DNA from: Rotaria sordida
Taxonomy: Eukaryota; Rotifera; Eurotatoria; Philodinida; Philodinidae
Reading direction: 5' to 3'
DNA: 64,000 bases
Assembly: GCA_905250125.1 (NCBI GenBank)
Contig: CAJNOL010000360.1
Coordinates: forward strand, 81,123 to 145,122
The notes beneath the pieces are model-generated. The model worked only from the letters and a program-made list of their open reading frames with translations. It was not told where the DNA came from and searched no databases. A program made the translations under genes and the position numbers. Within the stretch, counting starts at the first letter, position 1; every line of letters begins with the position of its first letter. Below, piece after piece: positions 1 through 12,600 of the stretch.

Positions 1-1074
1 CTTTTGATAATACTTTCGTACGTTTCAGTACGGTAGGTAAAGAAACGTTTGACAATGATGCGTAGATAGTTGCATATCGAGGTAGAGTCATTCAGTAACA
101 TGAACATGCACCGATGACTTCTACATAAAAATTATGAATTCTGATATTTCAAAATTGACTCACTCTATATATATATATTTCACAAATCAGTAGAATTCTG
201 TTATTATTTAGTTTTGTTTTCAATGCATAATATTTGGTAGATGATTTGTTACGTGTCATTTTAATTTGATCGATTCGTTTTGTTTTCGATTAGTAGTCTA
301 TCAGATGGTTTATGTTCGATAAGAACGAATAAAAATTTTTGTATACGTACTCGTTTAACAACATATAGAAAGAAAAAGAAACCTATCAATGAATGCATAT
401 CGTAAATATTAACTGACTAGATTGCATACAAAGATAATGAATGTATTGATCATAATAAAAACAAAAGCTTAGTGAAATCTTTTGATTTTGCTAAGGTTTT
501 AATAATCCAACAATTATATCTCTATATACGTATTAGAATAATTTTTGTAATATTTACTAATGATTGTTTCCTCATGGGCATTATCGAAAATAAAACATAT
601 TGGATTTAATCATGAATATGTTTTGAATGATATTTATTATCGTTTCATAGGTATAAAAAAAAACATGTCTTCATTATATTAATGTCAATTCTGTTTTCAA
701 AATAGAATAAATTTTTATTAGGATTCATACAATGTATAATAATAAATCATAAGTTGATATCATATATTCTTAAATATCCGCATAATCGATTATTTATTTT
801 TAACTATCAAAAATATCATTACAATCTATACTTTTTTCTCTCTTGTTTTCTCTATTATTTAATCCGTCACATTTGATTATGAAGAGATAATTTTCATTCA
901 GTTTATTTGTCATTTATAATTATATCATTTAATAAGCACAGAAAAACAAGAAACAAAAAATCGTAGTAGTAAACAACCAAAACAACAGTGTAACCGTATA
1001 TGTATGTCCAATAAAGAAAAAATACCAATCATGGATTGTTAAATGATAACTTTCTTCGTATTTAAGACAGATCA
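1..1074. other. AT-rich flank downstream of the plexin-domain gene
   Basis: No open reading frame, splice-like chain or RNA gene could be recognised here. It lies 3' of the minus-strand gene ending at 1075 and must contain that gene's 3' UTR. The base composition is uniformly AT-rich. Confidence 0.5.
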
Positions 1075-4000
1075 TTAATTGTACCCCGAAAAACGTTTAA
1101 AACGAGCAATATAATTCGATGGACGATGTTCAAGTAACCACATACCAGGTGGTGATGTTGGATGACGATAAGCATAAATAAAAGTAATAAGAAAAGCAAT
1201 TAAAGAAAGAATCAAAACAGTTATTAATAATGTAATAACAATTGTACGAAATGTATATAATCCTACATGTTGTCTAGATGATGTATATGATTGAATTTTA
1301 TTTAAATGAGTAATAGATGATGATGATGATAGAAATCGATTAGTATAAAATGTATCTTCGATACTATTTGAACATGTGTTTTCAGAAGCAAACTGATGAC
1401 ATTGAGCTCGTATCCATTGATAACGTGAACGATCATAACCATCAGAACATTTTTGAATATCATCGCACCATGAACAATTATATCGTTTACCACGATTTGC
1501 CAAACATGATTTACAATCAGTAAAAGTATTGCATGCTAAAGAAAAAAAAATATATATATATTTTTCGTTTTAACTATATGATTGACTGAATCGATTATTT
1601 TTTATTTTTATTCTATGTGACATACAGTGAACAAATATTTGGTTTCTGTTAAAATCGCTGTTTTTTCATAGAAATATTTATTATTAGTAATCAGACAAGA
1701 ATGACTGTTGATAAAATTTTTCTTTTCATGAAAATTCTTTGAACGAACTATTATCCTAAATATTTGTCAAAAAATTTCTATTATGAAAAGCTAACAAACT
1801 ATATAATTCAACGCAGTTTTTCTCGCTGATTTTGAATCTATTGCTATTTTTATCTAACAGTGCTTCTGAGTCGGGGAAACTGCGAAAATATCTGAAAATC
1901 TAGGTTTTTTAGAAACCATATACCAAAGTTCTGAAGCATTTATGTGTCTTTGTGCATACAGAGTAGTCATGTCAAATATGAAAAATTTTCTGTCAGAATT
2001 GCACTGGTATCTGAGCTGTGCTAAAGTGTGCACACTGACTTCATTGAACACATCTATTTGTAACAGGTTATTTTGAGATGAAAAATTTTGGGGTTTAGGA
2101 CAGTTGCTCGCAGGACAGTTGCTTGTCGGACAGTTGCGCGCGGACAGTTGCTCGCTAGGACACTTGCTCGCTAGGACATTTGCTCACTAGGACATTTGCT
2201 CGTCTGGATACTTGCTCGAAAAGGACAGTTACTCGCAGGACAATTGCTCGCCGGACACTTGCTCGCGAATCATATAGTTACAAGAAGGAAAAAGAAAAAT
2301 TTCTGTACTTCAGCCGTACTTCACCATATTTCAACCGACTTCAAGGGTTTTTTAAAGTTATCTCCGAAATGTTTTTAACTTTTTAAGTCTACCATAGATG
2401 TATGTCACAGAAGTACTGGTTTGAAATCATTCGATATGAGTTTATTCTAAATAAAAACCTAAATACTTTACGGTACTTCGCCGAACTTTACGATTTGAAG
2501 TATGGTAAAGCGCTGTGGGATCAGAAAATTTTGCTTTGTCTCCTCTTGTATAGCTACCTAGTGGTAATGGGTAGCTGAGGAAAGAGTAAAGAGAAAATTA
2601 CAGTGCATATTCTTACTCTTACCCTGATGTTAGGTCGGCGACCATCAAAGCGAAAGAAAGAATTCTTGAACAAACAACTGAAAGATCTGGTTCAAAATAC
2701 ACATACAATCGTCAAGAATTATTTAGAAAACGTTCGACGTTTTTCTATGTAGAACTTTTTTGGTTCTTTCGTGCTTTTTATTGTTGGTTGTCGTCCTTAA
2801 AGATTATCTTTGTGTCTTATTCATATGTATATAGTGAACTAGTTTTGCAAGCAAGTGTCCGACGAGCAATTGTCCTGCGAGCAACTGTCCTTTTCGAGCA
2901 AGTGTCCAGACGAGCAAGTGTCCTAGTGAGCAAATGTCCTAGCGAGTAAGTGTCCTAGCGAGCAACTGTCCGCGCGCAACTGTCCGACGAGCAACTGTCC
3001 TGCGAGCAACTGTCCGTTTCCCAAAATTTTGTTATCAATTGAGAGTACGAACTCTGCAATTGCAAATGAAATGATTTGTGTATATAGGCTCTCTATTTTG
3101 TTTGCAAAAATGACTTTTGTTCTCATGATGTTGAACAGTATTAGTTTTTTTTTGCAACTAAATTTTCTTTACGAATTCAAAAAGCTGAAACAAAATATTA
3201 GGATTAATTTAATTGGTCATAAATCAAAATACATTTTATACTCTTCAAGCCATAAAAACGTCAATTTCATTCTTTTTTACTTATTGTCTACTGTAGGACA
3301 ATCAGTTTTTGATTCTCATAGTATTAGATAAAATACAGTTAAATTGTGATAAAAAGAGAACCTTGAACGAAATCAACAAAAAAAATTGTATTTTAATAAT
3401 AAAAAAAGAGCAAATATGTCAATTTTGAGACATCATGTAAAACTCTAATACGTCAAATCAAATTCAAACACATAATATACTCCTTAGCCTTATTGATACG
3501 TAAATCATACTCTTTTTTGTACTTTTGTTACACATCTGCATTAGGGTGCACCAAATTTACTTCTAATTCCAATTCTAGACTGGAAATTGGTTGGAACTGG
3601 TCGAAATTAGCTTGGGTTAACGATAGGAACTTATCGTGGCATAGGCTGCTACTTTACCAGTTACTCAATAACCGAATAACGGTGAAATTCTGAATTTGAA
3701 TCTTTCGTCAAAAAAGTCTTTTCTTGACTCATATCCCTAATCCAAGCCAATTTCGATTAGTTCCAGGCAAATTTCAGCTAATACCAGACCAATTCCAAGA
3801 TTGAAATTGGTCGGAATTGGTGCATCTCAATTTGTATGACTTTTTTCGGGTAGTATTTCATTAAATATTATGAAAGCCTTCATAGGAACATTGCGGATGA
3901 TCACGCATACAAAAAACTTGTCAAAATTTGATTTATAAAAAATTTTTCTGTACATTCAAAAGATCATCATTTAAAAATGAACAGCCTAATTCGAGCTACA

Positions 4001-7000
4001 ATATAAATATGGGTTTAAGAGTGTTATATCAACTCGAAAATAACTGAAAAAAAGCCAGACTAGCATTTTATTATATAAAGAACTAATAATTTAGTTTGCT
4101 TGAATATCATTAGAATTCAAATACAGAATTCACTACGAAGGTGAGATTGAAGGCAGAACGGATTACATAAGTCACATCGGTACAGTAATATCTTGCTGCG
4201 CTAGGATGTGCCTCAATATTAAACGAAAGAGATTATTTCTGAAGGCTATCTATTCCAGCGTAGGAACTGTTTTGAAGCTAATGTTATATTTAGAGAGTAT
4301 ATTGTCATCTGTTGCTCTTTTTTTTTGACATTTATAAACTTAAATGTCTTTATATTTGAAATATAAGTGTAATTTAGTCAAAGTAAATCTTTAGCTATTT
4401 GTATAGGAGTACCATTACACTGACTTATAATTATAATTGCGTCGAATTTTTTCTCCGGCTACGCGTAATTAGTAGCTGATGTTCTATTTTTTTTATAAAT
4501 TGATTTTTATATTTCAATTCAAACTAGACATCTACTCGATTCAGATTAAACTTTGGGTCGACAGAAGAATCTTGTTCATATAAAAAAAAAAGTTTTTCGA
4601 ATTTTGTTTTTGTTGAAGACAGTGATTTAATATTGTCAATGATATTTTTAGTATCATTCGAAAAATAATTACAATTATTATTTGATTTTATCTTCTTCGT
4701 TTTTACCGAAGTTAAATTCTTATTGTCTTTAATAGTTAATCTTTGTTCATCATGGATATAGACAATCTTCTTTTCGACAGTTCTTGATTACTCATTGACA
4801 GTTCAACCAGATTCGGATTAGAAAATTGTACTTGAAGGATTAACGGGCATAATCGGACCAGACTCGAAACTTTAGATCTAACGAACTCTATCTACAGATA
4901 TCCCTTAAATTATATTTGAATAAAACAGATGTTTTTTATGCAATATACTAAAAGGTAGAGCATGAACAACGGAATACAGTGAGCCATTTAAAAACATTGA
5001 ATATCATCGATTTACTGAAGTTAGAAAGTCCAATACGAATGGAAACGATCACAATTTATCAGTCTATAATATCTGGTTTTTCGCAATATGTCTGCTGCTA
5101 TTTTTTGAAATCAAAAGGGATCACACTAAATTCTTCATATATTCTGGAATATTTTTTTAATAGTCTATGAAATGGTAAAAAGACTTTTCCTTTCATTCAT
5201 GAAAATTTTCGTTTTGAATGAATTAGGACTTCAACTTGAATAGAATTGTATAGATAGTTCTTTCGAATACGGAAACAAAAATTTGATCTATCTATACTCC
5301 TGAGGGAGATATTAGAATTTCGAGAAAATTTTTCTTTCGTACTTTTGAATAATGATCATTCAGAAGAATAGTAATTAGGATGCTGATCATAATCATATGA
5401 CCAAGGTTCATTATTAATTGTAATTTAGTGGTATAAAGGTTGACTTCTTGAGGTGGTATACTTCCCATAGAGCCTCGCATACTTCACTTGAAGCGTGCTC
5501 TATTACTACTAAGTTACGACTAGTAATGAACTTTGGTCGTATGGCTATGATCAACATCCCAATTACTATCTTCCTGAAAGATTATTATTCAAATATACGA
5601 AAAAAAGTTTTCTCGAAACTCCCATATATCTCTCAGGAGTATAGGGCGGATCAAATTCTTTTTGCTTATTAGAAGGAACTATCTATACAATTCTATTCCA
5701 GATGAAAATTTTCATAAATGAAAGATATTAAAAAATGTCCAAAGTCGTTTACATCGATGAAATTTCAAGAAATAGCAGAAAGGATACTGCGAAAAATTGA
5801 ACGTATAGACTAGTAAATTGTGACTATTTTCGTTCATGTAGGACTATCTAATTCCAGTAAATAGATGATATACAATGTTTTAAATAGCTTATTTTTTTTC
5901 AGCTGTTCATGCTCTATCTTTTGGGTGTATTGCTTTTAAAAAAAAAAATTGTTAAATACAAGTATATGTTCAGGAGACATTAATCGGACAATTTCTGACT
6001 ATTTTCTTAATAGTAGGTAACTCTATAGCTGGAAAATCGGTACAAGCTAATTTTTCTATAGAACATCCAAAAGAACTAAAGATTTAGCTTTGTAGTGGTT
6101 TAAAATGAGGGTCTTCTGAATATGTATTAAAAGAAAATCAAATGTTGACCAGTATTTCACTTCCTTGATTCCATTATGAACGCTCTCTTTAAAAAAAAAC
6201 GAATAATTTGATTAAAAATTAAAACTTACTATTATCCATAGAAAAAATAACTGAAACACCATTTTTTATTTTTTCCTTATCTAAATTAAGTTTATCATAG
6301 AGTGTTATAACACGAATAATATGTTCATTTGTTGTATGTTGAGACATATATGCATCAGAAAGACCAATACGATGAGCATGATATAAATTCGATACTTTCA
6401 CTTGTGGAATTTGTATATAATTAAAATAAATATTTCCTAATTTAAATTAAACGAAGAAAAAAAAAGCAAGTTATTCTGAAAATATTTCATATGAAATCAA
6501 AATTCAACCATTATCTTGTAAAATTGTTTGAAATGTAAAAGCACCAGCATCTTGTTGATCATGTAAATAAAGATTGTTCCATGTACAAACAAAATGTGTA
6601 CTATTATCAAAATATTTTACTTCCGATTGATTACCACCAGTGGATACATCAAGATTTGCCATAAATGGTGCAATACTTTGAATATAAAAAGAAAGTAGAA
6701 TTTTTTTTTTTTTAATATCAAAAATAAAATTAGAAAAAAACTTACTACTGTGTACTACCAATTAATGCTGAATGTAATAAATCACCTGTATAGATGAAAC
6801 CTAGAAAAATAATGAGGATTGTACGTTTGTGATTGAATCAAAGAATTAGAAAAACAATTCGAAAAAAGTTTTTTTGTTTTTTTTTATAGCAAAAGTAAAT
6901 TTGTTAACAATGGAAAGCAGATTAAATAGACAAATAATGTAAATCTATGATCGACACTTACAGGCAATTTATATATCTATATCGATTTCTTGGAAAACAA

Positions 7001-8599
7001 ATTATATATATATATATAGCTATTATAAAAATAATAAAAACTTAAAAATCAAAACATACCTCCAGTTCCAACTAATATTTTATTAATTCCATGTCCATAA
7101 AATGGAAAATCAAATTTTAAATTGATACTCTATCATGAAAATCAAATTTTTATAAAGATCAAATAATTTGAATCGAATTTTCTTACAATAGCTGATCGAT
7201 TTCTATCAAAAAATGCATTTATACGAGTAAATTGATTTTTATCTGGAACAAAATATAATGGAATTCCTTCAGATTTTGGAATAATATATGAAACATTATA
7301 ATATTGATGATCATTCTTAAACATAATAATAGAAAATATATTATAGAAATAAAAAAATATATACGTACAACATAAACAGTTTGTTCTGTAGTATTTAATA
7401 AATTTTTATTTAAATTAATAAAATTTAAATCATTATCTTCATCAAAATAAAGAAGTTTTGTCGATATTGTAGAAACTTTTCGTGCTATTTCATCGAATTT
7501 TGTCCAATGTAATTGTTCTTCTAATACATTTGTTGTTGTACTTGTTCGTAAGATTTCAGCATGTGTTTCTACTTAAATAAAATTATCAAAAATAAAATAA
7601 AAAGAAAAACTCTCTTTTTTTACTTGAACATAAATAATTTTCAAGAAATGCTTCAACTTGTCTGGAATATATTAAACATTGTTCTTTTATTTCTTCTTTT
7701 ACTTCAATTATAAAATTTGGTATTGTACTAAAAAATAAATCAAGTTTTTATCATAGTCAAACATTTATGATAACTTTTACTGGCAATAACTATCAATTTC
7801 TACACTATTTCCTTCTTGATAATCGATATTATGTATCAATTTATTATCAGTCCAATGTGTAAGTAAATTATGTAAAATAATAAGTCGTTTTTCATAAGGA
7901 CATGAAGATTTTAAATCATTATCATTACAATTATTGATGCCAAGTAAATGAAGTAAATTAAGTATTAAACTCCCATAAGATTTAATATTTAATGGACAAT
8001 GAATAGATTCAAGACAAGTTGCTAATGTTCTATAAAAAAAAAAAAATCAAGATAAGATCAAAGAAAAATTTTTCAAACAGTGACAAATCTCAAATAGATA
8101 TTAATTTTAACAATCTGTGTCAATATTATTATACAACATTTCTGGATTTTTTTTATCTCTGATATTTGCTTTTTTGGTAATGATTTTCAATTATGCATAC
8201 AAGTAAATCATTAAATTCTATTTTTCTGTTATTTGTCATAGATTATTTTTATCAAAAATCATAAATCAGCAACACAAGATTTAGTAACAATTTGAGATTT
8301 GTCACGACAATCTCAAATTTTTATAATTCATCTTACGTGCAATCTGTTGAATGCGAACAACTATATAATTTACTATAAATATGTTGATCACATTGATCAT
8401 GAATAATAGTTGCATGATTTACTGTTGGATAAAACCAAGAAGATTTCTCACGTTTTACTCGATTATCTGATATTAAAATTGTATAAGGTGTATAGTAAAT
8501 ATTTGTTGGATCATTGATTAATAAAATATTTTCATCATTTTGTGTAGATTTATTAAATAAAACAATCATATAAAGAAATATTTCAATGAAATATTTCAT
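1075..8599 (-). CDS. PLXDC2: Plexin domain-containing protein (PLXDC1/2, TEM7-like), 635 aa, 10 exons
   Basis: Predicted single-pass membrane receptor. Exons (minus strand, 5' to 3'): 8337-8599, 7781-8029, 7624-7727, 7369-7571, 7187-7315, 7060-7129, 6746-6800, 6509-6675, 6230-6436, 1075-1535; they sum to 1908 nt with consistent phases. The start at 8599 gives a hydrophobic signal peptide (MKYFIEIFLYMIVLF). Residues from about 274 match the PLXDC extracellular domain, with NLKFDFPFYGHG, GGFIYTGDLLHSALIG, YIAPFMANLD and GLSDAY. The last exon holds a PSI cysteine module (C-N-T-F-T-D-C, then NCSWCDDIQKCSDGYDR), a membrane segment near residues 578-604 and a short tail with HPTSPPGMWLLEHRPS, all diagnostic of TEM7/PLXDC. 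Vertebrate PLXDC proteins bind extracellular ligands such as cortactin/nidogen-type partners and PEDF. The first ~270 residues are long and unusual. The exon at 6509 uses a weak GTTGAA donor. The last intron is 4.7 kb. Whether it is PLXDC1 or PLXDC2 cannot be decided. Confidence 0.9.
2085..3040. repeat. Foldback element with tandem-repeat arms
   Basis: Two arms of about 170 bp (2097-2268 and 2853-3026) are reverse complements of each other with only scattered differences. Each arm consists of about eleven copies of a 16-20 bp unit of the type GGACAGTTGCTCGC, and the units occur in the same order with the same distinctive junctions in both arms. Homology continues outward to an AAAATTTTGGG tip on each side. 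The roughly 580-bp interior shows no coding capacity. It lies in the last intron of the PLXDC gene. No clear target-site duplication could be found. Confidence 0.85.
3545..3835. repeat. Imperfect inverted repeat
   Basis: About 75 bp near 3545-3618 (rich in AATTGGTTGGAACTGG-like words) recurs in reverse complement near 3735-3835. It lies in the PLXDC last intron, between two larger foldback elements. Divergence is considerable, so limits are approximate. Confidence 0.6.
4945..5935. repeat. Foldback element of about 1 kb
   Basis: Arms of about 450-490 bp (4945-5440 and 5480-5935) face each other across a loop of about 40-50 bp. The outer ends carry GGTAGAGCATGAAC and its complement GTTCATGCTCTATC. 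Further matching blocks are GATAGTTCTTTCGAATA/GAAGGAACTATC and ACTCCTGAGGGAGAT/ATCTCTCAGGAGT. There is no coding content beyond incidental short frames. It sits in the PLXDC last intron. Confidence 0.8.
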
Positions 8600-9032
8600 T
8601 TTATCTAAATGTACTATAGAGAGAAAAAAAAAAAGAACAAATTCCAGATGTATATGATCACTGTATACTTGTCTAATCTTTTGTGCAAACGAATAAGAAA
8701 TTGAATGATAAAGACAATTGTATGTGTTTTTATTGTTGGACATTATTTGATAGAAAAAAGAAGGAGAAAGAGAGAACGAAGGAAAAAGAAAACGAAATAG
8801 CTATACGAGGTCACCTGTATACTTGTTTAATTGACGAAGAAACGGTAAGCCGAATGTCTCATTGATCATACACGTTCGTTGTTCGTTTTCTTCTATTTCT
8901 CTTCTTCTGAACGACAAACGATTATTTGATCATTATCATGAGAGAAAGAAAGCTAATCCTTCTGACTGTATACTGCTTCATTGATTTTTTTTTCTTTTTT
9001 TTTCGACGTTGTCTTTAGTACAAATACATACA
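8600..9032. promoter_or_regulatory. Divergent intergenic spacer between PLXDC and the EF-hand gene
   Basis: This 433-bp spacer must hold the promoters of both divergent genes. Purine- and pyrimidine-rich tracts occupy 8750-8800 and 8990-9005. Acceptor-like sequences abut both start codons: CATTTAG, on the minus strand, 5 nt before the PLXDC ATG, and GTCTTTAG 14 nt before the EF-hand ATG. No TATA box could be assigned. Confidence 0.4.
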
Positions 9033-9506
9033 ATGAGCTCCTACAGTAACGGTACATCCATAACAACTGACGATCGTTTAAAACAAGCTTATGAAATCTT
9101 AACTAAACGAAATCATAATCGTGCATTAAATCTTAAAGATGTTGAAATAGTTATTCGTGCAGCTGGTTATAGTCCAACAAATAATGAATTAAAAAAAATA
9201 ATTAATACAAAATTAGGTACAATATATCCTCATCAATTATTTGATTTACAAACTATTCAAGATTTATGTATCGATTTAAAAAAACGTTCTGAAAAAGATA
9301 TTTATGATAGTTTACGTTGTTTTGATTATGAACATAATGGTTTTATATCAGCAAAAGAATTAAAATATTTTTTAAGTACACATGGAGAAAAATTAAATGA
9401 AGAAGAAATTGATGAAATGTTACGAGATATGGATATTGATGAACAAGGAATGTTATCAATTGAACAAGCACTTTCAATACTTTTTGTTGGTGATTATACA
9501 GAATAA
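9033..9506 (+). CDS. Calmodulin / myosin-essential-light-chain-like EF-hand protein, 157 aa
   Basis: Single uninterrupted frame with no introns. The C-terminal half has two EF-hand helices. Loop D98-YEHNGFISAK-E109 keeps the Asp-1, Gly-6 and Glu-12 pattern and could bind calcium. Loop D134-IDEQGMLSIE-Q145 has Gln at position 12 and Gln at position 5, so it is probably weak or inactive. The N-terminal lobe keeps the fold (AAGYSPTNNELKKI) but its loops are degenerate. One functional loop and a long linker fit calmodulin-like proteins or myosin essential light chains; the sequence does not decide between them. The ATG at 9033 is preferred because an acceptor-like GTCTTTAG ends 14 nt upstream. 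An AATAAA signal lies near 9556. The gene converges on the SIDT gene with only 151 bp between stop codons. Confidence 0.8.
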   Translation: MSSYSNGTSITTDDRLKQAYEILTKRNHNRALNLKDVEIVIRAAGYSPTNNELKKIINTKLGTIYPHQLFDLQTIQDLCIDLKKRSEKDIYDSLRCFDYEHNGFISAKELKYFLSTHGEKLNEEEIDEMLRDMDIDEQGMLSIEQALSILFVGDYTE

Positions 9507-9657
9507 AAAAACAAAAACAATACACAAGTATCTTTTCTTACTTCGTCTTATTACAAATAAAATAATTAATTTTGTTTTTAATTTTAAGATAAAAATAAAA
9601 AGACATTAGTAAAAAATAAAAAAAGGAATATAAATGCTTTTTCTTTTTCTTTTTGTA

Positions 9658-12600
9658 TTAAAAAGCTGCCAATTCTTTTCGTTGTTTCTTTCGTACACCA
9701 TCATCAATTGTTAATATAGAAAGAAATGAAAAGAAAAGACCAAATGAAGATAATAAATGCCATACATCATGTGCATCATATGTATTAAGTACAATACATC
9801 GTTGATTATATGTTCTTGATATAGCTGGTTGAACTTCATAACTCTTAACTTCATTATAAAAGAAAACTGCTGATGAAGCCCAAAAACATACTGACAATGT
9901 GAGAAATAATATAGAAAAACGTGTAAAACGTTCTCGATGAATAACTTTCATTATAATATAATATATTAAATAAAGAGCTAAATTACCAAGAAAAACAAAT
10001 AGAAGATGATTCGGAAATGACTCAGGTTGAACAATAGCACCATATAAGGCAAATGCAACATTAACACAATTAGCTGCAACTAATATTATCATACGATTTA
10101 AATAACGTGGTCGAGAAAAAAATCCATTTTCTTTTACAAGTCGATACAAATGAGCCTAAGAATATGAAAAAACAAAACAAACATTCAAATTAGTGAATTA
10201 TTCAAATAATTAAAATAATATTTTACAAAAATCTTTTTCTTTTCTGAAAATTTACAAGTTATACAACGAAAGAATTGATTACTATTCTCGATTTCAAAAT
10301 AGAGTGTACTCTATCGTTTTTCGAATAAATTTTGATAGAAACATCATTCGAAAGAGAAAAATGCTGAAGACGTTTCTCTGTCGATCTGTGCAAAGTCAAC
10401 CCTTCTAACTTATTCCATTCAGAAGTTATAAGCGTTTTATTGAAAGCTTTGAAATCCACTAGCTGACTACTGTTCACTCTAAAGTGTGTTCAAGTCAATG
10501 TATTCGTCTACGTTGAGTTCAATAGTAGTATTTGTTTTTAATCTAAATATGATGTTGCATTGCTAGATCATGATTTTTGTAATTCAGTCTATACAAAACT
10601 TGGACATTAAATGAAATATTTTTAAGATCGTTTCAACACGAAAATCAAATATTATCATTGGACTCAGCGTAGATGAATCCATCAAATTCAGAGTAACCAG
10701 TAGTTAGTTGACCGATTTCAAGGCTTCCAGTAAAATCTTAATAACTTCTAAGTAGAATAAACTAGAACAGTTGACTTTGCGTAGATCGACAGAGAAATGT
10801 CTTCACCATTGTCAGTTGAAACATTTTTTCGAAAACTTTTGATTTAAAATCTACAGCAAAAACTCACCAACTTGACTAATACTTTGTCCAGATAATTCAG
10901 TGAAGTTTCAAAATTATCGAGATGCGCTATATTTTGGTGTCAAGAAGCCATGATGTTCTTATGAAAAATTCTGAACATTTTTCTTATATTTTGAATAGAT
11001 ATTTTAGATCTCATGAAGAGTACCCTTCTCTTTTTTTTTGTCCATTTTTGATTCTCGAAGAGAGTACAATGGATTGGCATAAAATTTTTACTTTTCACAG
11101 TTTTTTCTGAAAAATCCTGGTTTTCCATGGGACTACATCGAGTCTGCTTACGATTTCCGTCTAATTTTGTCCGATCAGACTGAAAATTTTGTTGAAGATA
11201 CTTGAGAATATATTTCAGAGATGATTTTACGCTTATTCAAAAATCTGACTTTTTTTATGAAAGAAATACGTAAAAATTCGGGTCCAAAAGCGGAATGGGA
11301 GCGTTCAAAGCTTTATGAATCTACACAGGAAGATCAAAATCAGAAACGATCAACTTCACATCTGGAGAATATTTCCAAGTGTATCTATGCTCAAAATGTC
11401 AGCCCGATGGGACTAAGTTAGACGGGGATCGTAAGCAGACTCCTATGGTCCGATGGGAAGCTAGGATCTACTCGAAAAAAAAACCTGCGAAAACCTTGTT
11501 TATTTTAAGCGCTCTATCAATAGTAAAACTTCATGCAGATCTATATTGTACCCTCTTTGAGAACCAGAAATAGCTAAAAAAAAGGGAAGTACCCTTATGT
11601 TCGATGATTTTTTAAAATAAAATATCTCGATGAAAACTACTATTGTTTTAATTAAAATTTCCACAAGATTAATAGAACTATTTGACTTATTTCCGAAATC
11701 TATACACTCTTGAGTTATTATTATTATTATTATTCAGAATTCTTTTCTGTTTTTCTCGATATCATTGAGATCAAATCTTAATTAAACTATATGAAATTCG
11801 AAAAATTCTCCCATCAAACATAGATATAGATTAATGAGTTCAATATTCGTCTAAACTTACATGTACACGCAACGAAATTTTTAATCTTCCCATATAATAA
11901 ATTTTTGCTGTAAATGTTAAACAAACAACCATATGAACCATAGCATAAAATATCCAAAACCATTGCTTATCATAATACTACAAAGGAACAAACAAAATCT
12001 CAACTATTCAAAAAAAAACAAAAAAAAAAAGGAAATAAATATAAGTTTTAAACATACCACTCCAATAACAGTTATAAAAATAATAACAGCTAAAAATGAA
12101 AAAACACCAGCTGAATGTGGATTGATATCTGGATGTCTTGTCTGATAAATTTTAATTAAATTTAAAACTGCCATTATAAACATAAAACTTGTATCAAATT
12201 GAAAATTTTGTCTCGACGGACATACATGATAACTAAAAGAAGATCGTTTACTTTTAAAAATCATTTGAACTTTTATTTACCATGCACTCATAATACCTTC
12301 CATAAATAAACCAATAGCCATGGCATAAAAAAGACCAAAATGTTGTGGTATACCATATTCCTAATTAAATGAAATCAATTCAAAAGAAATTTTATCATCT
12401 AAAAAATTGAATTTTACTTTGCCTATTGCTGGATATCTCGTAAGAAATCGAGCATAAGCTTTATCTCTATATTAATATAAATAATAAATATAGAAATAAA
12501 TATTCTTTTACCTTCGATAAACAATAATAAAAAAAAGTAAACCAAGTGCACAATAACCAATATTAGAAAAAACATTATTAAATGCTGCTAACATAGCAAA

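Noticed and set aside
1302..1493. Minus-strand 63-aa frame overlapping the PLXDC last exon
   Set aside because: It is a shadow of the PLXDC coding exon in another frame; the PLXDC frame has family motifs.
2097..2268. CRISPR-like array of short repeats
   Set aside because: The units are contiguous and degenerate without unique spacers, and the block is mirrored at 2853-3026, so it is a transposon arm in a eukaryotic intron.
1075..8599. Reading the first gene as a CACHD1 or calcium-channel alpha-2/delta subunit
   Set aside because: The C-terminal Cys module and membrane anchor first suggested this, but DFPFYGHG, GGFIYTG, YIAPFMANLD and HRPS are PLXDC hallmarks and no VWA or Cache domain is present.
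9009..9032. Upstream extension of the EF-hand protein
   Set aside because: It would start at a TTG, and the stretch contains an acceptor-like GTCTTTAG; the ATG at 9033 is the sound start.
9397..9609. Second frame over the EF-hand gene's 3' end
   Set aside because: Overlaps the real gene and is composed of low-complexity Lys/Asn/Phe; a shadow.
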